Shown: one piece after another, positions 21,864-32,144 of the stretch
How the letters are laid out: each line of letters starts with the position of its first letter
How positions within the stretch are numbered: position 1 is the stretch's first letter
Assembly (NCBI GenBank): GCA_002751075.1
Contig: NAOQ01000242.1
Location: 44,869-77,012 of the forward strand
DNA from: Ichthyophonus hoferi
Lineage: Eukaryota; Opisthokonta; Ichthyosporea; Ichthyophonida; Ichthyophonidae
Length of the DNA: 32,144 bases
Reading direction: 5' to 3'
Notes under the pieces: generated by a model
Told to the model about the DNA's origin: nothing
Database searches by the model: none
What the model saw: the letters and a program-made list of their open reading frames with translations, nothing else
Position numbers and translations under genes: made by a program

Positions 21864-22838
21864 ATGGCTACTAATGGTGATACCGAAACGTTCTTTAACT
21901 CTGCCGCTCAGCTTCCTGTTGTACAATCTGCCACCGACACTGCCACCGCGTGGTATACCTGGGCCAAGGATAGCAACCAATATGTCAATAGTGGGCTGAC
22001 CCTACTAGAACAGCAGGCTTCCAATGTCGTTGAGGTAGTTTCTAACAATGACCAATTAACCCCACACTTGACTGCCCTGGACAGTGCTGCTACGGCTGGC
22101 CTCAACACCCTGGTCACCAAGTACCCTGTACTCAGCTCACCCACTGACCAAATTATTGCTGAGAGTCGAGAAGCTGTTCAGGTCCTTACTAGCCCTGCCA
22201 CCGCCATAATCACGGTTGCCCAGCAGGCTGTAAACGAAAAGGCTATCACTGCCCAGGCTGCTTTTAATGCGGCTGAAAAGGGCGCCCAAGAGGCTGTGGC
22301 CGCCCTTCAAGAGTATAGTCTAGGTATTACTCAAAAAATAAGTGTTGGTGACTTAGAGGCCCACAGTCTCAAGGTGAAAGAGGCTATTAATAAGGCGCAG
22401 GACCACGTGGCACAGTCGGTTGAGGCTAGTAGGGCATATGCCACAGCCTATTATGATATGGCTAGTGAGAAGTATGCTTCGCAAAGTGCGGTTGTCAAAG
22501 ACACCTCAGTTACCTATGCACATGAGGGTGTGTGTAAAGTAAACCAGTACACTGAGCCCTACCTAAACGTTCGTCTACCCCAGACCCAAGATGAACTGAC
22601 AGATGCCCTGACTGTATTGACTGCCAAGATGGCGGATATGCAAGTCCAGGTGTCCCAATGTGTTGCAACTCTAAGTGACCATTCTTACCTTGCGGCCCAG
22701 CTGCAGGCCTACGAAGGAATCTCCACTGAGAATATTTCAGAGAGTTTCACTACTTTGTCGGCCAAGATAACCGAGAACCTTGACGATCAGCTTAGTAGCA
22801 TCAAGTATTTCATGAGCCACTCACTAGTACTGAGTTAG
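21864..22838 (+). CDS. Perilipin (PAT family), lipid-droplet coat protein
   Basis: Single uninterrupted exon of 324 codons plus stop, with a good context at the ATG (ACAATGGCT). Residues about 10-100 match the PAT region of perilipins: FFNSAAQLPVV near the start, then PHLTALDSAATAGL and YPVLSSPTDQI (about 87-97), like the GLD.LEE..PIL..P...I stretch of animal perilipins. Residues about 105-160 are Ala-rich, Gln-rich and amphipathic, like the 11-residue repeats that bind the droplet surface. The C-terminal half (about 180-320) is helical with an aromatic-rich YATAYYDMASEKYA segment, as expected for the helix bundle. There is no signal peptide or membrane segment. Perilipins coat triglyceride droplets and control lipase access. 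The length is close to insect Lsd proteins. The lack of introns is unusual beside the intron-rich neighbours and may reflect an old retrocopy or intron loss; the frame is intact. Confidence 0.8.
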   Translation: MATNGDTETFFNSAAQLPVVQSATDTATAWYTWAKDSNQYVNSGLTLLEQQASNVVEVVSNNDQLTPHLTALDSAATAGLNTLVTKYPVLSSPTDQIIAESREAVQVLTSPATAIITVAQQAVNEKAITAQAAFNAAEKGAQEAVAALQEYSLGITQKISVGDLEAHSLKVKEAINKAQDHVAQSVEASRAYATAYYDMASEKYASQSAVVKDTSVTYAHEGVCKVNQYTEPYLNVRLPQTQDELTDALTVLTAKMADMQVQVSQCVATLSDHSYLAAQLQAYEGISTENISESFTTLSAKITENLDDQLSSIKYFMSHSLVLS

Positions 22839-22931
22839 TTGCGGAGCTGGTTGAGTAGATTTAAAAGTGATTTTACCGGCAGTTCTTATAGTTATGTCGA
22901 AATAGCGCGCACTTTGTGCATAGGAGCATAG

Positions 22932-22955
22932 ATTAAATGATAAATGATTATTAAA
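22932..22955 (+). terminator. ATTAAA poly(A) signal candidates for perilipin
   Basis: Two ATTAAA hexamers (22932-22937 and 22950-22955), the commonest variant of AATAAA, lie about 95-115 bases after the stop. No canonical AATAAA is seen nearby on this strand. Confidence 0.35.
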
Positions 22956-23349
22956 CAGAAAATATTTCGGTATTTCTCTCTTTTTCATTATTATTTTATT
23001 GCCTGTTGTGATATATTTTTTATTTACAAGGTTCTTCATCCAGACTCCATTGTTATTTAAATTTTTGATTCCTTCGTTGTTCCCCTTTATACGTTATAAA
23101 TATACAATACTCGGTTATCACAATCATTGAGCATAATATTGCATTTGATAGTATACACTGGGCTAACGCATATTTACTTAAAATATATATAGCATATATC
23201 ATGTGTATATTATATGAATACTGAATATGGACATGGTAAGCAGATAAAATTTTAATAGTTAATTATGATTAGTGAGTGACCTCGGGTATAATATAGTTTA
23301 ACAATATACATACTGACATAGAGGAAGCAGTAATATAATATTTTCTTAC
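22956..23349. other. AT-rich stretch downstream of perilipin
   Basis: Nothing beyond AT-rich sequence with short TA runs near 23185. Confidence 0.5.
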
Positions 23350-23471
23350 CCCTAGTGTAGACTATATTGTTAGGTTTCCCTACAGCCACTACGAATGCTA
23401 TCCCAGCGACGTCTTCCGACCCGGGCACAGGATAAGTGTACCTGACCAAATATAGGATTATATGGAAGGCC
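23350..23471 (-). other. Exon-like island, strand uncertain
   Basis: On minus, a TTTGTTTTAG acceptor and a GTAAGA donor bound a 122-nt open segment coding AFHIILYLVRYTYPVPG and onward for 40 codons. The middle is GC-richer than its surroundings. On plus, TTTCCCTACAG opens a short terminal-exon-like frame (TTNAIPATSSDPGTG, then stop). Neither strand offers a clear partner exon, though a minus segment ending at a GTAAGC donor near 25651 has a compatible phase. It may be a lone exon of an unseen gene, a leftover of one, or chance. Confidence 0.25.
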
Positions 23472-23894
23472 CTAAAACAAATAATAACTGGTTGATTGAC
23501 TGAGGTAACGGACAGTAAAAAGCAATAAAAATAACTTGCTGGAATAGAGTAAACCGTAAATAGTATATCTTAGTGTAACATACAGGTTGTCGTGAGTGTT
23601 TAAAATAGCATGTCTTTATTTAGAGTACTGGTGTCTATATATAATTACCAATCAGAAGCCCCCATGCGGATAAAAACATAGTATTAAAGAAATCTTTTTG
23701 TAATGCAAAAGGGGCCGTGTATCAAAACCAATTTATATTAACTATAAGAGCGTTAATTAATAAAGCTAAGCATTTGACTGTTAGTTACAAGAGAAGATAT
23801 CGTTTGCTCTTACATTTTAATTCACTTTGCGATTCTCCTAGTTATAAGTGAGTCTTACATAGAGTTTTAAGTATCACTATTATCAATCATATCT

Positions 23895-24010
23895 GACGAG
23901 ACACCCCTCAACGGCGGAATGAGATCAAGGCCAGACCAGGAAAGCCAAATGAATTGCTAGTCCAATGTAGACGCGCAGCTAGAATGGCAACTGCGCCAGG
24001 CCAACACTAA
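23895..24010. other. GC-richer island of unknown nature
   Basis: The segment stands out from AT-rich surroundings and has coding-like plus-strand text (NGGMRSRPDQESQ, later DAQLEWQLRQANTN) broken by a stop. It may be a remnant of a gene or a repeat. I recognise no family. Confidence 0.25.
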
Positions 24011-24015
24011 CCTTT

Positions 24016-25640
24016 TTACTGACTAATGACTACTACCTTTTGATTTATATTTATATACATATGGATGTGCCTAAGCATTTTTCCTCAAAATTTAGAGTAT
24101 GAAAACTAACACAGAATCATTCACATGCAATATTCCACTTGTCAGAATTTTCTTGTGCGCTTGGAAATGAGTAGACCATAAAATAAGAAGATGAATGAAC
24201 GCATAATCTCGTTTACTATACTGTGCATATCCATATATATGTTTCATTTTATTATCTTAGCCCTTTTACCCACCTTTCTAACTGCCTTTCTTGTTTATCT
24301 TTCTTTTATTTGTTCTGTCACCTTTATCATTTAAAATAAATACATTTGGCTGCGATATGGAAGGTTGCAATTGGTTTTACTTATTTGTTGGACTCTCGCT
24401 CTTTTACGTGCAACCTAACAGTCTATCTTTACTTGGCGCTACCTTATGCTATTACTTGATAAATAATTGGCGGTGATAAATTCAGAAATTGGCTTTTCCA
24501 ACTAACCTAATTCGACAGGCCAAATGCTTTTAGAGCCAGATGAAAGGGACAATTGTGACTTACGTTTAGCTAATATTTGAACCATTTTTGCCTTACCGAT
24601 AAATCTGTGATGCGTGATTAACTAAACATTTTTACACTGCTGTAATTCAGCACATAAGAAATTACTACTCCTTATAGATCCTATTAGCTGTACATTACAG
24701 CTGTTGCATGATTGTATACAACTATATAAATATACTGTTTTTATACTGTTATCATAGTAGTGTGAATAAATTGACAGTCGAGGATACTTGAAATGCTATC
24801 TATCACATTGTCATTTCTGAATATAATAGTCACATTGGTTATCTTAACCTTGATATTAGCGATATGGTTCTTGCTGCGTTGATATATTGTAATCAACAAC
24901 ATAATGTTGTGAGGATTGTAGAGACTGCCATGGTAAATTGGGAGATTTCTTTTTAAAAGTTGTGTAAGTAGGTCCATAAGAATAAGTATTGGATGGATAA
25001 CCGTAATTTTTAGGTCACGTATTCACATATTTGATTATCAAAATCACCGGGTATGATTATATTTTTAGAGTTTACCTTGCTGATATACCACGCCTTACAA
25101 TGGTTAACTCATTGGAAATATTAGAAAGAGGGTTTTGCATAAACATATGCTTTACATTATCTCTTCTTTCCTGTACAACTGAACAAACCCGTGTCTTGCT
25201 CGAACGGATAGTGGAATACTCCAGAATATGCATGTGGCTAAATGAGATCTGTCCTGTTCTATTACTAGGTCATTTTTTTGGCACATTCTGGTGACTCATC
25301 AGGATTACACATGAAAACTTGTCAAGAGTTTGCATTAAAATATCTAAATCTTTAATAACTTCTCACTAATAAAAATGTTTATAGAATGCCTTTATTGATG
25401 GGACTATGCAAATATAAGTCCTGGTCCATTTAGTTTAAATATTTCAGTAAATTGTCTGAATGGCTTGAAGGGAGTGATGGCAGACATAAACACAATCCAT
25501 GAGTTCGATTTGTAAATATTGGTTAAACCTACATGCTTGTGAAACATCACCTAGACATGCTATAGCATATTTGTTTATATCTATGATGTAGTAGTACCTA
25601 CTTCAACTAAATATGTTCGGTAGGATGTTGGTCACAATAG
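24016..25640. other. AT-rich intergenic stretch, no gene seen
   Basis: No supported gene. Open frames at 24291-24476, 24741-24977 and 25031-25294 lack motifs, splice context and coding bias. TTTATT on plus near 25389 reads AATAAA on minus and could be the poly(A) signal of the membrane glycoprotein gene to its right. Confidence 0.45.
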
Positions 25641-25860
25641 AAGTTCAGGGCTTACCCCACACAGAGATATACGACCTGTATGTAAGCCTCGTGAATGAAC
25701 GAGCCGAGAAAGTGGTGAAATATAGAGTGACCACGCATATTAAGTACACTTCCAAAAAAAATAAGACCTAAGTTTAGACATATCGGCTTATTCACAGACA
25801 AATATCTACCCCAACACTCATTTACTTTTTGAATATACATAATAAATAATGAAATGTGAA

Positions 25861-28800
25861 TCAGAGGTCTAAGGGTTCGTCATCATCAGTGTCTGTCAAC
25901 TCGTGTAGGAGAGATTCCTCGTCAAGATCGATGTGATGCTCGCTAACTTGCGCGCCCCGTCTGAACCCACCTTTAGGAAGGCCAAACAAAAGCAGCTGAT
26001 GTAGGGTTTAACCACAATTGTTAGAGGGAGCGAAGGCAGGTGAAAGGGTTAAAGGAATGGAATAATGAGAGTCACATGACTTGATAATGTGATATCAATA
26101 AAAAAGCAGTCTAAATATATATCATAAACCAATACCTTTAACATAGAGTTTAGCCTTAATCAGTGTTGGTATATCAGCCCCAATGCAAGTTGTTTCTAAC
26201 CAAGATCACTAGATTATCCACATATTTCAACTACTAAAATCAATTATCATCTCCTTCGGCAAAAAAATAATTGAATAAAGGAAAGGAAAGACTTACCTCG
26301 TGTCTGCGACGATGTAGTATTACAAGCCCATAAATAATGGCAAGGCCCAATGAGGTCACTCCTACTATCATCATGCCAGTACTGAGCCAGTTCAAGCCGC
26401 GACTGCATTCAATCCAGGTAAGTGTACAGATATATATATGTGTCTACGTTTGTCTTTATATGTACAAATGTGTGTGTTTATATATGACCGTGCAAACAAG
26501 ATATATTTGTATATAAATCCATACAGATGTGTATGTATGTGGGGATGGATTCATAGACTGATGTGTTTGTATGCGTGTGTATATGCACAAGTGCGCATAT
26601 GCGCGTTGGTGCTTTATATGCATAATGGTGTGTGTGTACCTCTAAGGATAAACTGATAGGAGAGTAAGGAAGGATATGGCCCTTAAAAGTACGCTTGACT
26701 AATACATTCGCTCTGGTTGGCAAACAAAATGGTCTTTTTATAAGGAAAAATTGTCTTGGGTATATATGCATATATTAGTAATTGAAATACGTCATTGAAA
26801 TAAAAATGAATGATATTATTATTCAGACATTTGCAGCAATACTCCATAAACAAAAGAGTACTTCGCAGACTGGAATAGCAAAAATATCCAACCTCAACAT
26901 ACCCTAATAAAGGGATATATATATAATACATACAAACGTAGATGTACACAAACACCCTCCCTCTGCTTACCTATAATTATATCCAGGGGGAACACTATCC
27001 CCTCCCTTACGAGTTTCAGTGGGAACAGGCACTTCACTGGTTTCTAGAGAAGCGGAGGTAGACGAGCTAGTAGAGGTAATGGTGGGTTCAATTAATGTCT
27101 GGAATGTTGTGGTAGATGTAGAGGATGTGGGAACAAGCAAAAGGCCTTGTGTAGAGGTAAGGGAGGATTCGTGGATGGAATTGGGAATGAGGGAGATTGC
27201 TGGGGTAGCCGTACCAGTAGCCGTAGTCAAGGAAGAATTTAGAACTTCCTGAAGATGACTGACATACTGACTGGCATACTCATTGCCAGCGTCAAAATAG
27301 GTAGTGTAACAACTGAGTAAGCTGTCCACAGAGGTCCAGTTGAACAAACAATCCATAGTTGGGAAGAACTGGGATGAGATCTTTCACGGTTAGAACAATG
27401 CAGTAGTGTGCATGTTTATGTTTATGTACATTTATGTTGTGATGGTAAGTGTGTATGAACGTAAGGACATGTATATAATGTATATATAATATTTTTTTGT
27501 GCACTTATATGTACATGCAAGTATATATGGGCGCATACTTTTTTGCTTTGTGTGTAATCATAATCAGTGTTTGCTAGGGAGAAGCATGACAATAGGGTCT
27601 ATTTTTATTCTCTTGTGCCCATTCCATTATACTAATAACCTTTTCACTTTCCTATTACATATTCCGTCCACCTATTTATTAAATATTGCCCTTGCCCTTT
27701 TGTATGTCTCTCTTGCTACCTTTCCAGTCTAAATGAACCATTATAGATATTCATTCACCAATATCTCCAACGCTCGTAATATGCAGATTTTGTATAAAGA
27801 CCAGTCAGAAGGTAGTAAAGTAATAATAATAAAAATAATACTGCAAAAGGCTCTGTAAAAAGAACGTGTGAAAGAGAGAGAAAACGTCTGGAATAAGTAT
27901 AGGGATATAAAAGTAAACATGGTGGAATGAATTCATTAGGCGGACATGTAGTCATACATGAAATCCGACATCAATACTACAGGCTCTATCACCTCGGTAA
28001 TTAGGGGGCATTCTATCTAGCTGGTGACTGATCCGGTGTATATACAAACTAGACTAGAATAAATAACATAGCATAAAACGGGAACGAGATGGATGGGGTA
28101 CCTGGTTGGTAAGCTTGTCACTGGTATCCAGAAAGGCATACAGAGAGGGTCGCAGGGGATACAGAAGGGGCACCTTGTCAAGCCCAGAATCCACAACCTT
28201 ACGCGTGTCGGGTGATCTTAGTAACGCAGTGAAGTTTACTCTCGTGGAGTTCCAGGCCTGGATGTGTGTACAGTGTTTATAAGTTTTTATTAGTATTATG
28301 TGGGCCCAGCACGATTTAGGTGTACATGCAGGCATTAGTATGGGTAAATGTGTACGCGCGCGTGATTTTTTTAAAAATATTGGTGTGACTCTAGGTGTAA
28401 GTTATAACCGGCTAAACGTGCATATTGGTACAGTTATTGGTGTTTGAAGGGTGAGGCATAGGGGCTAAGAGTAGAAGACGCATATATATAGGCAATATGG
28501 AATGGGATAGATGGTAAAGGGGAGGGGGGCTGTCAGTAGGTGAACAGAATGACGGGAGGTAGCACAAAGCCCAAGGTATTCCTGTACCCTATGATTGCAA
28601 CACATAGTATTACTGCCTATCATAGTAAATTAATCAACAATTTTTAAAAGGTCGTCAATGACCCCTGTGTCCCATTTGGTGTATGGCATGTTTGAAACAC
28701 ACTCAAGTATCTTATGATATCCTACCTATTTCCTATTGATTGTATCTATTAATCCTTGCTGATTAGACAATACAAGGTCAACAGAAAAAATCTTCTCTAA

Positions 28801-31800
28801 AAGGACAATCGCTCATGCGTAGCTACACTATTAATATATTAATAACCGTAATTGAGATTTAATTCTTAAATATTGGGCAAATTAAAAATGGTTCTACGGA
28901 ATGATGGTATATCTGGGTCTTTAAAAATAATCACAGGCCCTAATGTAGTCTTGAATGTATGCATATAACACTATGCTCTTTATCTTTGAAGTATCCGTCA
29001 AGATTACATACGAGCTCCTCATTTAAATACCCATATAAACGGGCATAAATTGGTATATGTTTACTTACCCCAGAGCACTCGCGGAGATCGTGCTCATCCT
29101 CCACCTTATATTTGAGTATGATCTGGGACCAAATCGTCATTTTTTTTTTCGCTAACTGAGGGTGGCAACACTGTTAATGATCTAGGGAGGAGGTGGGAAG
29201 TTTATAGATATATACTCTCAGTAACTCATAGTGTGATCGTCGTAACATGTAAATCCCTCCCGCTGCGTACAACCGTAGTATGCCGTGTGTTGCTTCTTCT
29301 ACTCCCTCTTCCTACCACTCAAACCTACTGTTTCCTCTAGCTCTCTCCAAATAAAGTTAGTATATTAATCTTGAGCATACTGAACAGAACCATGTAAACT
29401 ATTATGTGTGGAAAACCCATTGTTATGTAAGACATCCAAGTTGATAAATAGAAGCAAAACAAATCATTAAAAGGATTAATGTTAAATTATTACATCAATC
29501 GAGAGTATAGGAGAAAAGATTCCCAATGGTGTGCTCTGGCACAAGACCATAAACTAATCCACTCACCTGCAATACTTGCTGCCTTGCAATTGATTTTTTG
29601 GAATCAGCAGCCATGTTTTTCAAATCATCAAAACTCTTGTTGATGCTCTCTACCAATTTTTTCATAGCCTTCTCTACCAATGGTTGCATCTGTATGTAAA
29701 TAAATATATGTATGAGCCTATGTGCGTGCTTATGTATAAATATAAGTGCATATCTGTGTGTGTACTTCAACATACCTATATGTTATTGTGTGTGAAAATA
29801 TATAAATGCGTGTAAACATGTATGCATATCAAAATGTACCCAAGCACGTGCAAATATATATAATTCCATGTATAAATGATTGCATAATTACAGCTATGTG
29901 GAGAAGTGGTGTAGGACTGTGTAAATTGAGGCAGAATATATATATATATGACAAACAGTCATATGGGCACGATAAAACAAAGTAGCTAAAAAGTAGCAGC
30001 CAAAGAAGATAAATTTTTATGCATGAGACGGAAACATACGCAGAAAAGAACTGATACTGTCCATACATATTAGAGAGGATAGTGAGTAAAAGAAAAAATG
30101 AGAAACAAATGAGGACAAGGGAATAACATAAAAGAAATATACACCACCTTGGCAACCATTTCATCAAAATCCCTGCCAGTAAGTGTAGACTTCATGGTAG
30201 GGGCTTTCTTTGTACACGAGGCCAAGTTTGAAATAGATTCAAAGGTGTCGATTTGAATCCTGATAGAAAAGTGTAAGTATCTACTATATTAGCACATATA
30301 TTCTCTATCCTCCTTTAGGTAACAGCAGCCTTTTAGAGCTACATTATGAACGCTCCCAACCGAGTCTATTATATGCCTCATCCTATACATAAACTCCATC
30401 ACACATATTTACTCCTATCTTATATCAGTACACTTTATTTTATTGATATACCCCAATTATAAGCATGTGTATTCTTGGTGTCCCATTGATTACATCGCAT
30501 ACATGCAACAGTGTGTAACAATAAGTAGCCCAAAATTGACAGATATATTCCTCTAAGTACAGAAGAAATCATAATATCAAAAAAGAATGAAGTAGTGCTA
30601 ATTACAGTAATGTATTATTAACTTGTCACATATATATATAGAGCCTGTCTTCTCTATTGCCATTATAGAAGCACAAACCTGCATTCTCTTGGCATATACA
30701 AATATACAAATATACTATTTAAGGCATTTTCCCCACTCCCTTTCTATTCCATTCTACTATTCCATTTCTCTCATTTCATCCACCCACATTGATTTTATGT
30801 ACTCTCTTATGGTAACTACACCCTAACATCATGTTCATCATGTCAACACTTGATAAAGTGGATTTTATATTATCATGATCAACCCTCCGATAAATTAGTA
30901 ATCATGCATAGAAAAAAACTGCGTCTACGGCAAGAGGAAGAAGGTATATAGGGTGGAAAAATGGAGGAGTAGACAAAGCATCAGGGGAAGGAGGAGAGAG
31001 AGAGGAAAAGTGGAACAGAAGGAACCAGATCATCCTAAGACAAGAAGGAGAAAGAGGAATGTAGAGAAGGCATACTGTTTCCATTCCTTGCTAGCGTCTG
31101 CCAGGACTTCGTCCTGAAATTCTTTAGAAATATTTTGAAGCACATCAATGACATCATTTCTACACTTATTCATATCTTCTTCTATAATTGGGAAATATGT
31201 CATACTTATTAGTGCGGTGACACACAGTATACTAAAAGATAAACCTGATGGTATACAACCAAGTACATGTACTAAGATCACACATACATTAGTTCACTAG
31301 CACAAACGGACATATCCCTAAATGTATCACTATACCCATGCATATATGCAGGTTTATAAGCAACTGTACGTATGTAAAAATACAACTCCGGGATATTAGA
31401 TAGACACTAAAAAGTAATTACAGTGTAATGTAAATTCAAAAGTTATACTTCAAATAAACGTCCTCATAATGTACTCCCATCTCTTGCCATTTTTGAGAAT
31501 AGGTCGCTCCTTCTTCATTTTTCATCACCCGTCCCTTTCTTTCTTCTTATGTCGATACAAAAATCTCTACACTTCACATTCACTTGTTCTTGACCTACTT
31601 ACCTCCCTACCTTTGTTTCTGTCACCCCCTCTATTTAACTTTGGTTCTCTTTCTCTACTGTTAACTCATTTTTCCATTATCTGTTTTTCAAATATCAAAA
31701 ACACCTATGTGCATTCTTATCTAACCCCTTCCTCCCCCTCCCCCTACCCAAAAGGAAAAACTTCTTTATACCAGTTTTAGAACATTTGGACAGGTCAATA

Positions 31801-31896
31801 ATGGCTTTGAAAATGCGCGACATGTCTATCTTAACAACATACTGCTGGATAAATGCATTGTAGCTCTCGGCACATTGTTTGTCTTCCAAAATCTTT
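25861..31896 (-). CDS. Type I membrane glycoprotein with Ser/Thr-rich stalk, family unknown (5' end missing)
   Basis: Nine exons on minus: 31896-31772, 31181-31076, 30259-30148, 29689-29567, 29155-29069, 28257-28102, 27368-26971, 26402-26297, 25995-25861; 448 complete residues to a TGA at 25861-25863. Phases agree at all eight junctions. The first exon opens mid-codon, so the start lies beyond the right edge. The first five exons code a charged, mostly helical ectodomain. Exon 6 and early exon 7 continue it. The rest of exon 7 is a Ser/Thr/Pro-rich mucin-like stalk. Exon 8 is one transmembrane helix (MMIVGVTSLGLAIIYGLVIL) followed by HRRRH, a stop-transfer patch. The last exon is a 44-residue acidic tail with a DEESLL acidic-dileucine motif. 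Seven N-glycosylation sequons and seven ectodomain cysteines are visible. I do not recognise the family; a cell-surface receptor or adhesion molecule recycled through endosomes is a reasonable inference. Confidence 0.72.
25996..31771 (-). other. Introns of the membrane glycoprotein gene
   Basis: The eight introns are about 300-820 bases long (for example 28258-29068 and 30260-31075). They hold TG/TA-rich runs (near 26420-26640, 27400-27520, 29690-29840) and a pyrimidine-rich tract at 31460-31760, which create long but meaningless open frames. I see no nested gene or structural RNA. Confidence 0.55.
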
Positions 31897-32144
31897 CTAT
31901 AAATGGGGAAAGGAGGATAATGGAATGTATGTATGAAGTATAAGATGGTGATTGTGAGAAAGGGATTTAGAATGTATATAGTTGTGGAGTGTATGGTCGA
32001 AACATAACAACATAACATAGTGCCTGGGATTAGGTAGACTGAATAAGGTAGTGAAATAGCAGTATATTACATGTAGCACATTTTGGGGGGGGGGAACTCG
32101 ATGGTGACAGCGGTCGGTGGAGCATCCACTAGGACGTAGTGGTG
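31897..32144 (-). other. Right edge: upstream intron of the membrane glycoprotein gene
   Basis: An intron should occupy this end because the exon at 31896 opens with the last base of a split codon. It contains a G-run at about 32084-32093. The last 50 bases are GC-richer and could be the next exon, but the segment is too short to judge. Confidence 0.35.

Noticed and set aside
26438-26771. Overlapping open frames rich in Cys, Val, His and Tyr
   Set aside because: They are products of TG/TA-rich simple sequence inside an intron of the membrane glycoprotein gene.
27019-27252. Plus-strand Val/Glu-rich open frame
   Set aside because: It is antisense to the Ser/Thr-rich stalk exon, whose minus frame fits splice sites and domain order.
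31469-31780. Plus-strand Ser/Leu/Phe-rich open frame
   Set aside because: It is a pyrimidine-rich intron tract and overlaps a minus-strand exon with better support.
1-32144. tRNA genes, CRISPR arrays, bacterial-type operons
   Set aside because: I looked for tRNA B-box-like sequence, regular spaced repeats and Shine-Dalgarno-led gene strings and found none that hold up; the splice structure is eukaryotic.

Overview
The window reads as nuclear DNA from an animal with a compact, AT-rich genome. Genes have many small exons, introns of roughly 100 to 1100 bases, GT-AG splice sites and short intergenic spacing. The gene content (a Gdown1/POLR2M homologue, NOP58, a perilipin) fits a metazoan. An early-branching invertebrate such as a demosponge is my best guess, from gene style only and not proven.

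Layout. 1-1560: a broken Penelope-like retroelement on the minus strand that runs off the left edge. 2915-5969 (+): an eight-exon POLR2M/Gdown1 homologue of 272 aa. 7175-8797 (-): a three-exon gene for a 237-aa two-pass membrane protein of unknown family, tail-to-tail with POLR2M. 10187-15645 (-): a complete 13-exon NOP58 gene (541 aa), ending in a long Lys/Ser/Glu tail spread over four exons. 16560-17330 (+): an eroded Ty1/copia polymerase fossil. 17780-18610 (-): a RhoGAP-like fragment with frame breaks, probably a pseudogene. 18893-19329: an assembly gap of N whose two sides carry the same 103-bp sequence. 21864-22838 (+): a single-exon perilipin (324 aa) with a plausible CCAAT/E-box/TATA promoter. 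25861-31896 (-): the last nine exons of a type I membrane glycoprotein with a Ser/Thr-rich stalk, one transmembrane helix and an acidic tail with a dileucine motif. Its 5' end lies beyond the right edge. The remaining stretches (about 19.4-21.0 kb and 23-25.6 kb) hold no gene I can support.

The genes do not form one pathway. POLR2M acts on RNA polymerase II and NOP58 on box C/D snoRNP assembly, so both are nuclear RNA-related housekeeping genes. Perilipin coats lipid droplets. The two orphan membrane proteins are the least understood items. I see no CRISPR array, operon, defence island or other clear new system. The most unusual signals are a roughly five-fold excess of the pentamer ATTGG/CCAAT through the POLR2M introns and upstream of perilipin, and the duplicated gap edges.

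All exon boundaries were worked out by hand from splice signals, reading phase and, for NOP58 and POLR2M, similarity to the human proteins as I remember them.
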